Assembly (NCBI RefSeq): GCF_010111755.1
Contig: NC_088953.1
Coordinates: forward strand, 496,001 to 560,000
Reading direction: 5' to 3'
Length of the DNA stretch: 64,000 nt
Source: Nakaseomyces glabratus
Taxonomy: Eukaryota > Ascomycota > Saccharomycetes > Saccharomycetales > Saccharomycetaceae
Shown here: in pieces, positions 19,798-30,203 of the stretch
Layout of the letters: the number at the start of each line of letters is the position of its first letter
How positions within the stretch are numbered: the first letter of the stretch is position 1
The notes under the pieces: model-generated
The model's database searches: none
Told to the model about the DNA's origin: nothing
The model's input: only the letters and a program-made list of their open reading frames with translations
Program-made: the position numbers and the translations under genes

Positions 19798-21912
19798 CTA
19801 GAACTCCCTTTCAGCAAATGACTGAATCATACCGATGGCAGTTTCTTCATATTCATGGAGCAGTACTTTACCGTCGACTATCTCCGAGTTTGCCTGGATG
19901 AATTGGCGTCTTGGCAATCTCTTTGATATAACGGTATCTCTCATCTTAGCCAAATCTTCAGTTACAGTCGATCTGTCAATAAAGTAAGCGCTACCTTGTT
20001 CGACATCACCTGAGCATTTATAGATGTGTAAATGATGAAGATAATCTTTGACACATGCGTGGCCTACACTTTCGATCAAGTCTGGGTTCAAATCGATATG
20101 AAGGTCGTTTGGTTTAGTTTCATCAAAGTTAATTCTCAGGAAGTTTGGGTCAGAAGAATGTTTTAAGAAAGTTTTCATTATTGAGAATCTTGCTTGCATA
20201 TGAGGCTGACCCCATTTTCTAGTTTTTGGATCCCAGAATTCCAACGCCATTAAACCAGCACGAGCCATTTGTAAGTAACCAGCATAAATGATAGAATCTT
20301 GGTCTGTCTTTTCAGTAAATCCAAAAATTGACAATAATTCTCTATTTGTAATCAGATACATGGCAATAACCTCTGCACGGCATTCTTCAAATGCACCGGC
20401 AAGTTGGCCAAATTTAGAACCCCATGTTTCACCCAGTTTATAATATGTGCTTACTGGTTTACCATCTAGGCCAGTTGGTGGATTTTCAATATCAAAATTG
20501 AATCCATCTTCTATCTGGCACAGCAACTTTCCGGAACCATGGCCTAATAGTTCATGGATACCTACTTGAACTTCAAATGAATCGCTTTGGTATTTCTCAA
20601 ATATACCACGGTCTTCAGATTTAATAAAAGTTGGTGGATGTTTTGCTGACGCCTTAGCGGAGGCACTTAAGATATTACCTAAAGAGACATTCTTGAAACC
20701 AATGTTCAATCTTACGTCGTCATAATTTGGAATGTTAATACCAGCCGGTATACCGGAGCCAGTAAAAGTTAAAACCTCTAATGAAGTGAAATCAGGTGGA
20801 TTAAATTTTGGTTTTTCGAAATCTGCTGACCATGGCAGTTCAGAAATAAATTCCTCTGCTCTTGAGACCATTGCGCCAAATTTCTTGGTTCTTTCCTTAT
20901 TCTGAATTGCTACTAGGGATTCATACTCTCCGATGATACCCGATGGTTCTCTATAAGTTTCAATGAAGCCTATGTTAGTTTCAACAACGGGCGAAATATC
21001 CTTAACCCAGTACTTCTGTGCCTCCTTATGAGCATGAGAGGAGCCTGTCTCAAAATGACGAATGTATTCATCCAGCATCTTAATCTGGTATTCATTGGCT
21101 GCGTATTTTTTGGCCTCTGCCAAGTACTTGCTGATCAACTGCATTTCTCTTGTGTGGTCACCGAACTTAAAGCTTACTTTAGTTCCATTGCTTAGGGTAA
21201 TGACGCCCTTGGGGTATTGTTCTAGTTCGTTTTCGACTGCTCCAGACGCAACAAATATATAAAACTCATCGTTTGCTCTCTTGTAGATTCTTGTATTTTC
21301 GGGCAAGATGTTGTATTTTCCGAATAATTCCTCCTTCAGCAACTTCATATCCTCGAGGCTTATGCCTTGACCCATGTAATAAGAAGATGTGTAGCCATCT
21401 GCTGTATATCCCAGAAGAGAAACTTTGTCGTCAACGTAATAGATCCCTTGCTCGATGAGGTCATTCACGCTAGTGTAAGGCAAAGAGACATGGCTATATT
21501 GGTTACCACAAACGGTGCGCAAATGTTGTCCCAAGTCAATGGATGCAGCTTGTACAATGCTCTTGAAAGATTCGATTCTACAACGGGGGATGAATTTAAC
21601 GTCACCGAAGGACTTGAAGTTACCCAGGTTGGTCAAGAACTGAGACACATACTCGAGGTAAAACTGTATTTCGTTTGGAGCCAGCTCAATTCCATCATAG
21701 CTGCCTCCCAGTTTCTGATGGATAGTCATTACTAGGTCGAAGATAGGCTCACTCTCGCTAGAGACCTGTCTCAGAACCACTCTTGTACCGGCATGCGAGG
21801 CCTTCGACATGAAATGCGCATAAAGAGCCTCTTTGTCACTTAGCTGCGGAAAGAATTTCTCCTTCACAGACAGCATAGTGACAGGAGCGTCATGATCGGC
21901 TAGATAAGACAT
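19798..21912 (-). CDS. Dipeptidyl-peptidase III (YOL057W orthologue)
   Basis: Zinc metallopeptidase of the M49 family that removes dipeptides from the N terminus of short peptides in the cytosol. The 704-residue length matches the S. cerevisiae protein (about 711). The unusual family zinc motif HEXXXH is present as HELLGH (His453 and His458), followed by the EECRAE motif (about 507-512) that supplies the third zinc ligand. There is no signal peptide, as expected for a cytosolic enzyme. The ATG at 21912-21910 opens the frame with [14 protein letters not shown]. It lies between THI20 and ARG1 as in YOL055C-YOL058W. In S. cerevisiae the gene has no widely used three-letter name that I am sure of. 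Confidence 0.95.
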   Translation of the reverse strand: MSYLADHDAPVTMLSVKEKFFPQLSDKEALYAHFMSKASHAGTRVVLRQVSSESEPIFDLVMTIHQKLGGSYDGIELAPNEIQFYLEYVSQFLTNLGNFKSFGDVKFIPRCRIESFKSIVQAASIDLGQHLRTVCGNQYSHVSLPYTSVNDLIEQGIYYVDDKVSLLGYTADGYTSSYYMGQGISLEDMKLLKEELFGKYNILPENTRIYKRANDEFYIFVASGAVENELEQYPKGVITLSNGTKVSFKFGDHTREMQLISKYLAEAKKYAANEYQIKMLDEYIRHFETGSSHAHKEAQKYWVKDISPVVETNIGFIETYREPSGIIGEYESLVAIQNKERTKKFGAMVSRAEEFISELPWSADFEKPKFNPPDFTSLEVLTFTGSGIPAGINIPNYDDVRLNIGFKNVSLGNILSASAKASAKHPPTFIKSEDRGIFEKYQSDSFEVQVGIHELLGHGSGKLLCQIEDGFNFDIENPPTGLDGKPVSTYYKLGETWGSKFGQLAGAFEECRAEVIAMYLITNRELLSIFGFTEKTDQDSIIYAGYLQMARAGLMALEFWDPKTRKWGQPHMQARFSIMKTFLKHSSDPNFLRINFDETKPNDLHIDLNPDLIESVGHACVKDYLHHLHIYKCSGDVEQGSAYFIDRSTVTEDLAKMRDTVISKRLPRRQFIQANSEIVDGKVLLHEYEETAIGMIQSFAEREF

Positions 21913-22588
21913 TTGTTAGTCGTAACGGTTTTGTTTTCTAACTGATGTGGCAATATCACACTGTCGCACAAACAACAGTATGTTCTTGAAAGAAGTTATT
22001 CTGTTATATATAAAAGAGTGCGATATCCTTTTGTGTGCCTTTCACCTGAACTAGGAAACACAAAATTGGGACAAGTATGACTTTTCTTATAAAACCAATT
22101 ACAAAGTATCAACTGGATTAGGAAAGCCTTATACTATTAGGACCCTTATTTCAACAAATTAATTTTTTCATGGGCACTTTCCAATTTATTAATAATTTAC
22201 TGTTTTGGGCCAACTTTTCTTTTCTTTTTTTTGCCTTTTTTGTCACAATGGCAAATCTTATTTTATTGAATTTTTGCCAGCTCCGTTCCTTTTTGCAGTG
22301 AAACTGCCGTACATGCATTGCGGATCTCGGAAAAACTCCATCGATCCCAGCATTCGGATGCCCAGAAATATAACTATGGACCGCATAATAATGGCTTGGG
22401 AGGCTATTGAGTTTCTAGAAAAGTGATTTGATTAATAGATATAGTTAGAAAAATGTATTTACGTAGTTAAGATACAAAAAATTAAATATATAAAAGAAAA
22501 AAAGGGGGGATAGAATTAGAAAATGCAAAATATGAGGTGAAAGCGTTGAACACCACTACTGAGGGTCTGTGGAACCTGAGAATGAAAT
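21913..22588. other. Intergenic DPP3-ARG1
   Basis: DPP3 promoter (an AT stretch TATATATAA-type near 22004) and ARG1 3' region. Short frames at 22205-22426 and 22569-22817 are not convincing. No RNA gene seen. Confidence 0.5.
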
Positions 22589-23851
22589 CTATAAAGTGAT
22601 CTTCTCACCGCTGGCCTTCTTGGCTTCACCGAACTTCTTGACTCTGATGGCTTGGATGGCGATGAAACCGGTGGTATCGGTAGGTAGGAAACCTGTTAGC
22701 TCATCCATTGAGGATTCAGTGGCGTCATACAGGGATTCAGTGTTAGAGTATCTTCCTAGTACTATCACGTTACCCTTGTATAGAGAAAGTCTGACTGTAC
22801 CGTTGACGGTCTTTTGAGATGGCTCGATCATGGCTCTGATGAATTCACATTCTGGGGTGAAGTAAGAACCGTTGTACAGCAGCTTGGAGTAAGTGGTAGT
22901 GACAAATTGGTCTCTCAATTGACGGACTTCCTTGTCTAGCACCAGACCTTCAAGATCGACGTGGGCCTTTCTCAAAATAGTTAGCAAGGCTTGCTCGTAA
23001 CAACCTCTGGACTTCAAGTTAATGTAACGGTTTTCAACAATGTCGATTCTGCCGACACCGTTGGCTCTACCCAAGTTAGAGACGTGAAGGGCCAACTCCA
23101 AGGCGTCAGTGACTACATGTTCCTTACCAGTAGCGTTGTCCTTGTATGTTAGCTTAACAGGGATACCCTTTTCGAAATCTAGCGTGATATCTTGTGGAGT
23201 GTTTGGAGCATCCATTGGGTCGGTAATCAACTTCCACATATCCTTTGGTGGGGTAGTATTTGGGTCTTCTAGGATACCAGCCTCGTAAGAGATGTGCGCC
23301 ATGTTTTCATCGGTGGACCATGGCTTGGCCTTGGTTTGTGCGACTGGGATACCCTTTTCTGCGGCGTAGTCCAATAGATCCTTTCTACCGGCAAATCTGT
23401 TGAAGAATTCTGGCAATCTCCATGGAGCGATCACTTGGACGTCTGGCTTCAAAGCGTAGAAAGATAGTTCGAATCTGATTTGATCGTTACCCTTACCGGT
23501 ACAACCGTGAGAAACGGCGAAACAACCTTCTTGTTCAGCAACATCGATTTGAGCCTTAGCAATAACTGGTCTAGCCAAAGAAGTACCTAGCAAATAGACA
23601 TCTTCGTAGACAGCGTTGACTTGGACGGCAGGGAAGATGATATCCTTAACAAATTGTTCACGGACGTCACTGATAACAACCTTGGTAGCACCAATCTTCA
23701 AAGCCTTAGCTCTAGCGGCTTCGAAGTCTTCTTCCTGACCGACATCGGCCATGAAAGCAACAACTTCGTAGCCTTGTTCTAGCAACCAAGCTAGGATGAT
23801 GGAGGTATCTAGACCACCAGAGTATGCCAAACAAACTTTTCCTTTAGACAT
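22589..23851 (-). CDS. ARG1: Argininosuccinate synthase
   Basis: It joins citrulline and aspartate with ATP to form argininosuccinate, the penultimate step of arginine synthesis, in the cytosol. The 420 residues equal the length of S. cerevisiae Arg1. The ATP pyrophosphatase P-loop AYSGGLDTSIIL is at 9-20, and the conserved HGCTGKGNDQIRFE is near 115. The codon usage is strongly biased, as for an abundant enzyme. The start is ATG at 23851-23849. Regulation by Gcn4 is expected in this family and the upstream region carries a TGAGTC core, a TATAAATAG box and a dyad. YOL058W position between DPP3 and GPD2 is conserved. Confidence 0.98.
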   Translation of the reverse strand: MSKGKVCLAYSGGLDTSIILAWLLEQGYEVVAFMADVGQEEDFEAARAKALKIGATKVVISDVREQFVKDIIFPAVQVNAVYEDVYLLGTSLARPVIAKAQIDVAEQEGCFAVSHGCTGKGNDQIRFELSFYALKPDVQVIAPWRLPEFFNRFAGRKDLLDYAAEKGIPVAQTKAKPWSTDENMAHISYEAGILEDPNTTPPKDMWKLITDPMDAPNTPQDITLDFEKGIPVKLTYKDNATGKEHVVTDALELALHVSNLGRANGVGRIDIVENRYINLKSRGCYEQALLTILRKAHVDLEGLVLDKEVRQLRDQFVTTTYSKLLYNGSYFTPECEFIRAMIEPSQKTVNGTVRLSLYKGNVIVLGRYSNTESLYDATESSMDELTGFLPTDTTGFIAIQAIRVKKFGEAKKASGEKITL

Positions 23852-24064
23852 TTTGGTAATAATATTTAGTTTTGTAGTTTGTGAGTGTTGAAAGTGTACA
23901 GTTCAAAAATTGGTTTTTGATATAGTCAGCGTAATAAAGTAAGACAGTAATGGAGACTGTTAGTTCCTTTATTTGTTCTTGTTATTGATGGTTTTTTTTT
24001 ATTCTTTATACTAAATAAATGTAAGAGATGGATTAATTGTTGCAATTGAATGGTATTCATGTGT

Positions 24065-24073
24065 CTATTTATA
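24065..24073 (-). promoter_or_regulatory. ARG1 TATA box
   Basis: Reads TATAAATAG on the minus strand, about 215 bp upstream of the ARG1 ATG. Confidence 0.55.
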
Positions 24074-24111
24074 CTTTTTGAAGACAGGCTTCTCGAGACT
24101 ATTATCCTCGA

Positions 24112-24117
24112 TGAGTC
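24112..24117 (-). promoter_or_regulatory. Gcn4-like site upstream of ARG1
   Basis: TGAGTC core (TGAGTCT on +), about 40 bp upstream of the TATA box. The Gcn4 consensus is TGA(C/G)TCA, so this is a one-mismatch site. A weaker TGACTAA occurs at 24232-24238. Confidence 0.45.
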
Positions 24118-24215
24118 TGCACCAGCACTCGCTGGCTGATGCCATTAACGATCACCCAATGAAAACGAGCTGATTAGAGCCATCCACAGAAAGAGCTTCC
24201 CACCCCCAGACAAGC

Positions 24216-24233
24216 ACTTACAAGTGTAAGTGA
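24216..24233. promoter_or_regulatory. 18-bp dyad in ARG1 promoter
   Basis: CACTTACA-AG-TGTAAGTG: perfect 8-bp arms around 2 bp, partly overlapping a weak Gcn4-like TGACTAA. It looks like a dimeric factor site; the factor is unknown. Confidence 0.5.
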
Positions 24234-25533
24234 CTAAATCCTGCCAAAAAAAAAATCAAAATATGGGCTCCATCACCTGCCATTAACGGAAGCTCAGTGC
24301 CTAATAAAGGAATCTAGAAGCGACAGTGACAACTGCCTACATCCAGATTTTTTAGTATATCGCTTCTGGTTGCCGTATATGTGTATATTCCAGAGTACAC
24401 TGACGTGGGGGCACAGGACAAAGATAAGCCGTTCTTATTCGTGCCCAGCAGCATCTTACGGAAACGATTAGCGATGCCCACGGCAAACCAAGAACCCGAC
24501 CCAGTGATATTTTAAGGGAAGTACAACAGTAAATATGGTAGCTAGAAGCGAGCTCCCGGTGTTGGAACCAAAAGGCTGGTGACGCGAAGGAGTCCTAACA
24601 GACAGGACTTGAATATCGCTCAACAATGCGTGGGACTGATGAGAGTAAAAGGATGCTCACAGCGAGGTATGATAGCAAATGAGTGTGCACTTCTTTCTTT
24701 TTGAGCTATTATAGTAGTAAAGCAAGAACTTTAAGAAGACGGAAACAGATAGCGGATTGTCCAGAGTTAAGTGTTAGGAACCTTCAAACCTGGGGATAAT
24801 ATAGGTGAAGAGGCCAGTATCTACCGAGATAGTAGAAGTGTACGCTCAATCCGAGGCGCTACAGGCTGTAAATATCCAAGTGTATCTCGGCTCTCATTGC
24901 CTTATTTTGTAATAAACCATAAAGTCAAGGACGTTATCTTTCCCAAAATGGACAGATAAAAAAATTGTAACCAATGGCGATTTATCAATATTGTAGTACC
25001 AATATTTACGTAACAACTTTGCTTAATAAAGTTAGTCATCTCTAACATGTATTAAGAATTCCGGACAATAGTCGATCTGAATTGAGTGCCAAATATCAAA
25101 GTTATAGAAGAAAAAAAAATTAGGAAAAACGTTTTGTAATAAAGGAAAAATGTAATAATATAATTTTTGAAGAAAGTATACATGTATGTAGTAGGAGAAA
25201 AGAAAATCAGCCAATGGCAAGGGTATTTGCGGAGTTTGACTAAAAAGAGTGATAATTTTCCCTTAATGCGTTCCATATGCGCTTTGTGTGTGGTTACTAA
25301 TAATAGATAATAAAAACAAAGAGTGAGAAAATAATAAAAATATTCTTTAATAATTTTTAAGCAACTAAAGAAATAATTGTTTCTAGCAAAAGAAAACTAT
25401 TTTCTAATTTATTGTACTGTTAATATGCATTCTTTTTTTTTTTTTGGTAGTTTGTAATAAAAAAAAAAAGAGACAAAAAAAGAAATAATAAAGCTAAATC
25501 AGTTAAAATTGTTTAACTTATTGGTAGATGTAC

Positions 25534-26802
25534 TTATTGGCCAGCAACAACAATGTCATCCAATTCTTCGATCATTTCTGGTAGCTTGTGCATTGGGACA
25601 TCCTCGTAAACAATCTTGTAGACGGCTTCGAACAATGGGAACTCTTCAATCATTTCACAAGTGGACAACCATTCGTGGACTTCCTTACATGTGATGACAC
25701 CTTGAGCGGATTGGCCGTTTAGCAATTCCTTTTCGGAGTCCTCGGCAGACTTACCGGTCTTGGCCATGTGGGTGGCGACTCTAACGTTTCTACCACCGGA
25801 ACAGGTGGTGATCAAGTCGGCGACACCGGCGGACTCTTGGTAGTAGGTTTCGACTCTGGATTCAGGGAAGAACATTTGACCGAACTTGATGATCTCACCT
25901 AGACCGACTCTTTGGATGGCGGCGGCGGCGTTGTTACCCCAGCCTAGACCCTCGACGAAACCACAACCTAGGGCGACGACGTTCTTTAGGGCACCGGCGA
26001 TGGAGATACCGGCGACATCGTCGATGACACTGACGTGGAAGTATGGTCTGTGGAACAGCAGCTTTAGGACCTTGTGGTCGACGTCCATACCGTCACCTTG
26101 GTAGTCCTTTGGAATGTGGTAAGCGACGGTGGTTTCGGACCAGTGCTCCTTGGCGACCTCTGGGGCCAGGTTAGCACCCGATAGGGCACCACACTCGATG
26201 CCTAGCTCTTCGGTGATGTATGTGCTTAGCAATTGGACACCCTTCTTGCCGACCTCGAAACCCTTTAGACAGGAGATGGCTCTGACGTGAGGTTCGACGT
26301 GACCACGCAGTTGGTCGACGATCTTAGGCAAGAACTGATGTGGGATGTTGAAGACCAGGATGTCGGCGCCCTCGACAGACTTCAGCAAGTCTGGATTGGC
26401 GACCAGGTTCTCTGGCAGGTCAATGTTTGGCAAGTACTTGACGTTCTGGTGCTTGGTGTTGATGATCTCGGTCAGCATGGTGCCGTCGATGTTCTCGTCG
26501 AAGACCCACATGTCGACTCTTTCCTGGAAGACCTGAGGGTTGGCCTTGGTGTTCTCAGCGACAACCTTGGCGATGGTGGTACCCCAGTTACCAGAACCGA
26601 TAACAGTGACCTTGAATGGCTCTCTCTCTAGTTCAACTAGGGAGACAGCAGAGCTTGATCTCTTGATTGGAGCTTCCATTTTAGACTTGTGTTTGTTTCG
26701 ATAGTACAGATACTCGTTAGGTTTAGGTTTCGGCTGTGTCGAAAATAATCCTAAGCGATAGTGGCGTGTGATCCTGGGTATCCTGGCTAACCGAACAAAC
26801 AT
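25534..26802 (-). CDS. GPD2: NAD-dependent glycerol-3-phosphate dehydrogenase
   Basis: Reduces dihydroxyacetone phosphate to glycerol-3-phosphate with NADH, for glycerol production in osmotic and redox balance. The open frame upstream begins with GTG, so the first ATG is at 26802-26800 (422 residues). The N-terminal 41 residues MFVRLARIPRITRHYRLGLF... are basic and lack acids until a Glu near residue 30, as in the mitochondrial presequence of S. cerevisiae Gpd2. A second ATG at codon 42 (MEAPIKRSSS) would give a 381-residue cytosolic form. RSSSAVSL (about 48-55) matches the phosphorylated serine motif of Gpd1/Gpd2. The Rossmann motif GSGNWGTTIAKV is at 69-80, and the substrate-site LKNVVALGCGFVEG lies in the middle. 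YOL059W position (between ARG1 and MAM3) supports GPD2 over GPD1. The coding sequence is unusually rich in C/G-ending codons. Confidence 0.95.
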   Translation of the reverse strand: MFVRLARIPRITRHYRLGLFSTQPKPKPNEYLYYRNKHKSKMEAPIKRSSSAVSLVELEREPFKVTVIGSGNWGTTIAKVVAENTKANPQVFQERVDMWVFDENIDGTMLTEIINTKHQNVKYLPNIDLPENLVANPDLLKSVEGADILVFNIPHQFLPKIVDQLRGHVEPHVRAISCLKGFEVGKKGVQLLSTYITEELGIECGALSGANLAPEVAKEHWSETTVAYHIPKDYQGDGMDVDHKVLKLLFHRPYFHVSVIDDVAGISIAGALKNVVALGCGFVEGLGWGNNAAAAIQRVGLGEIIKFGQMFFPESRVETYYQESAGVADLITTCSGGRNVRVATHMAKTGKSAEDSEKELLNGQSAQGVITCKEVHEWLSTCEMIEEFPLFEAVYKIVYEDVPMHKLPEMIEELDDIVVAGQ

Positions 26803-27055
26803 CGATGCAAACAAAATATACACAATACTTATATACTTTTTTTTTTCCCCCCTCCTCTCTTCACTGAGCTATAAAATTTTCAATTGTCCTCTATTATAAA
26901 ATTTTCCTAATCCCTTCCCTCTTCCCTACTTCCCTCTTCCCTTTCCCCCCCTTCCATCCATCCCTTCGACCATCCTCATCATATTTCATATTTCTTTTTT
27001 TGACCCTTTGTCCTTGGTATAGTCCCATTGCTATTTGGGTACTCATTGCTATAAT

Positions 27056-27127
27056 GGTTGTGGTAGTGGTCGTAGTACTGGTACTGGTACTGGTCTTGGT
27101 CTTGGTCCCAGTCCTAGTCCTCGTCCG
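27056..27127. repeat. Degenerate 6-bp repeat (GGTNNT family)
   Basis: Runs of TGGTAC, TGGTCT and GTCCTA-type hexamers. On the minus strand they open a frame of Thr-Arg/Thr-Lys/Thr-Ser dipeptides within 26894-27286, which I treat as repeat-driven rather than a gene. Confidence 0.8.
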
Positions 27128-27621
27128 TTGGGTATAGTTTGGTAATAAAATTGACCCAATTTTCAACAATAAATTATTCACAGGATAATGGAGGGGAGGA
27201 CCCCTATCCCTGCGCCTGCGACTCCGCCTGGGGGGGCCTTCTCGAGTTTGGCCCACAGTTGTCCAGTGGAGCCAAAATACGTACATCCCTACATCTACAT
27301 TGTCTTTATTTTCCCTTTCCTGCGGCGTGGTCTACGTTTTTACTCAATTTTCTCGTTTCTTTTTTTTCGGTTGTACGTGTGATCCTGTGGATTTTTTCTT
27401 TCTTTTTTTTTGGGTCTTTGGGTCTTTGCTTTCTTGGGTCTTTGCGTCTTTGGGAGAATGACGTATGCCGTTACCTCAATGCTCTCGCCCAGCACTGAAA
27501 AGCCGGGAACTCGGGTTCTCGCTTTCCGTGTGGCAGCACATCACGTTTGTATCTCCGGTTTTGGGTGCCGTAGGAAACTCCGGTTTCTCACGGGGTACAC
27601 CACCCCAACCACGTACACTCT

Positions 27622-27652
27622 ACCTTACAACGTGCGAAGCACGTTGTAAGGT
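27622..27652. repeat. Perfect inverted repeat, 14-bp arms, 3-nt loop
   Basis: Left arm 27622-27635 is ACCTTACAACGTGC; the loop is GAA; the right arm 27639-27652 is GCACGTTGTAAGGT. Pairing is perfect. It sits at the border between a GC-rich island and the AT minisatellite, about 820 bp upstream of GPD2 and 2.55 kb upstream of MAM3. Confidence 0.95.
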
Positions 27653-27662
27653 CTCGTCCAAT

Positions 27663-28930
27663 GTTATCCGCACACACATTTGTATTTTATATCATATTTT
27701 ATATTATATTTTATTTTGTATTTTACATTTTATATTATATCTATATTTGTAATTTACATCTTTATTTTATATCTGTATTTTGCATCCGTATTTTGCATCC
27801 GTATTTTACATTTTCATTTATGTTTTAAATATTATATTTTACATTTTTTTTTTTATTTTTATATATTATTTTTATTATATTTTATATTTGTAATTTACAT
27901 CTGTATTTACATCTGTATTCTAAATCTATATTTTCTGTTTTATTTTACGTTTTCATTTATGTTTTATATATTATATTTTACATCTGATTCTACATCTATA
28001 TTTTATATTTTACATTTTCATTTATGTTTTAATATTATATTCTATATCATATTTTGTATTTTATATATTACTTTTATTATATTTTATATTAAACATCTTT
28101 ATTTTTTATTTGTACTTTACCTCTTTTTTGTATTTTATATAATATTTTATATTAGTATTTTACATTTGTATTTATATTTTACACCTAATTTTATATTTTT
28201 ATATATTTGTAATTTACATCTGTATTTACATCTGATTCTACATCTGTATTTTATATTATATTTTATATTATATTTTACATCTGTAATTTATATTATATTT
28301 TACATCTGATTCTACATCTATATTTTATATTTTACATTTTCATTTATGTTTTAATATTATATTTTACATTTTTTTTTATTTTACATCTAGATTTTAGATT
28401 TTAGATTTCTATATTATATTTTATATTATGTTTTATATTTAACATCTTTATTTTATATTTGTACTTTACCTCTTTTTTGTATTTTATATATTATATTTTA
28501 TATTACATTGCACATCTATATTTCACCTCTACATTTTATATTTTACATATTTTGTTATATTTTATATCTATATTTTGCATCTTTATTTTACATCTTTATT
28601 TTACATCTATATTTTACATCCATATATTACATCCATATTTTATACCTATATTTCTTTTTGTATTTCTATATTTTACATCTGTATTTTATTTTTATATTTA
28701 CATCTGTACTTATTTCATATCCATATTTTATATTTTTACTCATTCAAATTTTTATTATCTGTAATTTACATCTATATTTTACATCTTTTTATATTTTATA
28801 TTATATTTAATATCCATATTTAACATCCATGTTTAACATCCATGTTTAACATCCCTATTTTACATCCATATTTTACATCCGTATTTTACATCCGTATTTT
28901 ATAATTACATCTGTATTTATTTTTGTATAC
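27663..28930. repeat. T-rich degenerate 13-bp minisatellite
   Basis: About 1.27 kb of sequence dominated by variants of TTTTACATCYRTA. Clear 13-bp phasing is seen at 28573-28650 (six units) and 28806-28896 (seven units); the left part is more degenerate and mixed with TATATT runs. The + strand is strongly T-rich and almost free of G, so long frames of Tyr/Phe/Ile/Leu remain open without being genes. The unit is not a multiple of three. Confidence 0.85.
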
Positions 28931-30203
28931 AATTTCGCCTGGGTCTGGAAACACTATAGACCACGACACTTATAGCTGGTGCTCAATGTGACACACGCTT
29001 TATTAGCAAGGCTCAGTCCCAACAATCACATACACATATGTGGCCCTGGGCAAACCGCACGGCAATCATCAACAGTGTCCCCTTTTTGATAGTAAAAAAA
29101 TTGTATATCAATTGGCGTTTGCATGCTGTATATGGCTATGCACTTCTCAAAGTACAATCTGGTACAATCTAATATACTTGTGCGCAGATGCAATGGCGCA
29201 AACTCCACCTGCATCTCTCTTACATATAATCACCAGTACTGAGCTTACGTCACACTATCACATCTATATATACTATCAAATATACTGGCTTGTAACTGCT
29301 ATTGGGTAACCAAACCTTAGTTGTCCCAAGCGAAAGAACCGTGAAGTTGTTAGTACAATACATGGTGATTTCATAGTCCAGTCACTTTATCCCAAATTCA
29401 TAGTCCAGTGACTACATTCCAGCCAGGACAGACGGCACTTACTGGTGCTCCCTCACGAGGTACCAATTTTATAACTATTTAATGAACTCTGTTGGTGTGT
29501 ATTGTAGTATTTCCTGTATACGCTGTTGTCAATCCGGTACAATACAGCCAGACAGAATCTTACAAGTCTAAATTCTGCTATAAATACATGGTATTAAACC
29601 ATCTCTGTGAAAGTTGTCAATCCTTCGGACTAAATCAGTACATTGTGTTCTGCCAAGTCACTGTTTCCTAATTTCAACCTTCCATTTCAGGTGCACATAC
29701 TTCTCATCTGACAGTAGTTCAAAACCTAGTGCAGCTTGGCATCAAGTTTACCTCATCTGGGGTGATCTTATCTTTTGATCTGATTATTTGTGGTAAATCT
29801 ATGCCAGTGTGACCAGTGTTATGGCACACCGGCGCTATAAGCAATTGCTTTATATGGTGTAACCATGTGATTTTATTCGTTTGTAGTAATATGTATACCA
29901 GCTCATAGTACCAGTCCAGCTCTGCACACCTGTCGCATCATTAATACAAACGACAACCTGCAAATACTATACTATTAAAACTATAGGCTAATACTGGTAG
30001 GGCCTAGCATGTACTGCCATGGCACTTGGTATGAGCTGTGGTCTTAAGTTCCCCCCACGACGATCCCACGAGGTGCGCATCACCCAGTACTACGGCCGGA
30101 TCCTTGCCAAATTATATATCAATATATTAGAGCTTGTCAATTCGCACTTCACATCCACTTCACAAGAACCTCACAACCTGTCAAAACCTCAATCATACTT
30201 TCA

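Larger units (their letters stand above)
23852..25533. other. Long intergenic ARG1-GPD2 (ARG1 promoter and GPD2 3' region)
   Basis: This 1.7-kb interval holds the ARG1 control region: TATA box 24065-24073, Gcn4-like core 24112-24117 and an 18-bp dyad 24216-24233. Further upstream are a CRE-like TGACGTGG near 24400 and a short inverted repeat AGTCCT/AGGACT (24591-24609). The part nearest GPD2 (25300-25500) is very A/T-rich with A- and T-runs around 25431-25480. The 62-codon frame 24771-24959 lacks an ATG start. No tRNA B-box found. Confidence 0.5.
26803..30203. other. Very long divergent intergenic GPD2-MAM3
   Basis: At 3.4 kb this is the largest gene-free interval between two annotated genes. 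From left to right it holds a pyrimidine-rich GPD2 leader (26830-26990), a hexanucleotide-like repeat (27056-27127), a GC-rich island (about 27440-27621), a perfect palindrome (27622-27652), a T-rich minisatellite (about 27663-28930), and unique sequence upstream of MAM3 with a 13-bp direct repeat TTCATAGTCCAGT at 29370-29382 and 29397-29409. Open frames over the minisatellite reflect only its lack of stop codons. No tRNA or known RNA gene recognised. Confidence 0.6.

Noticed and set aside
26894..27286. 130-codon minus-strand frame with Thr-Arg/Thr-Lys/Thr-Ser repeats
   Set aside because: The composition comes from a hexanucleotide repeat in the GPD2 upstream region.
27680..28823. Long + strand frames (209, 101, 100, 82 codons) rich in Tyr, Phe, Ile and Leu
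   Set aside because: They lie in the T-rich 13-bp minisatellite, which lacks stop codons by composition. All three frames are open and the residues follow the repeat.
28931..30203. Possible solo LTR or degenerate transposon upstream of MAM3
   Set aside because: No TG...CA ends with target duplication, primer-binding site or reverse-transcriptase remnant could be recognised.
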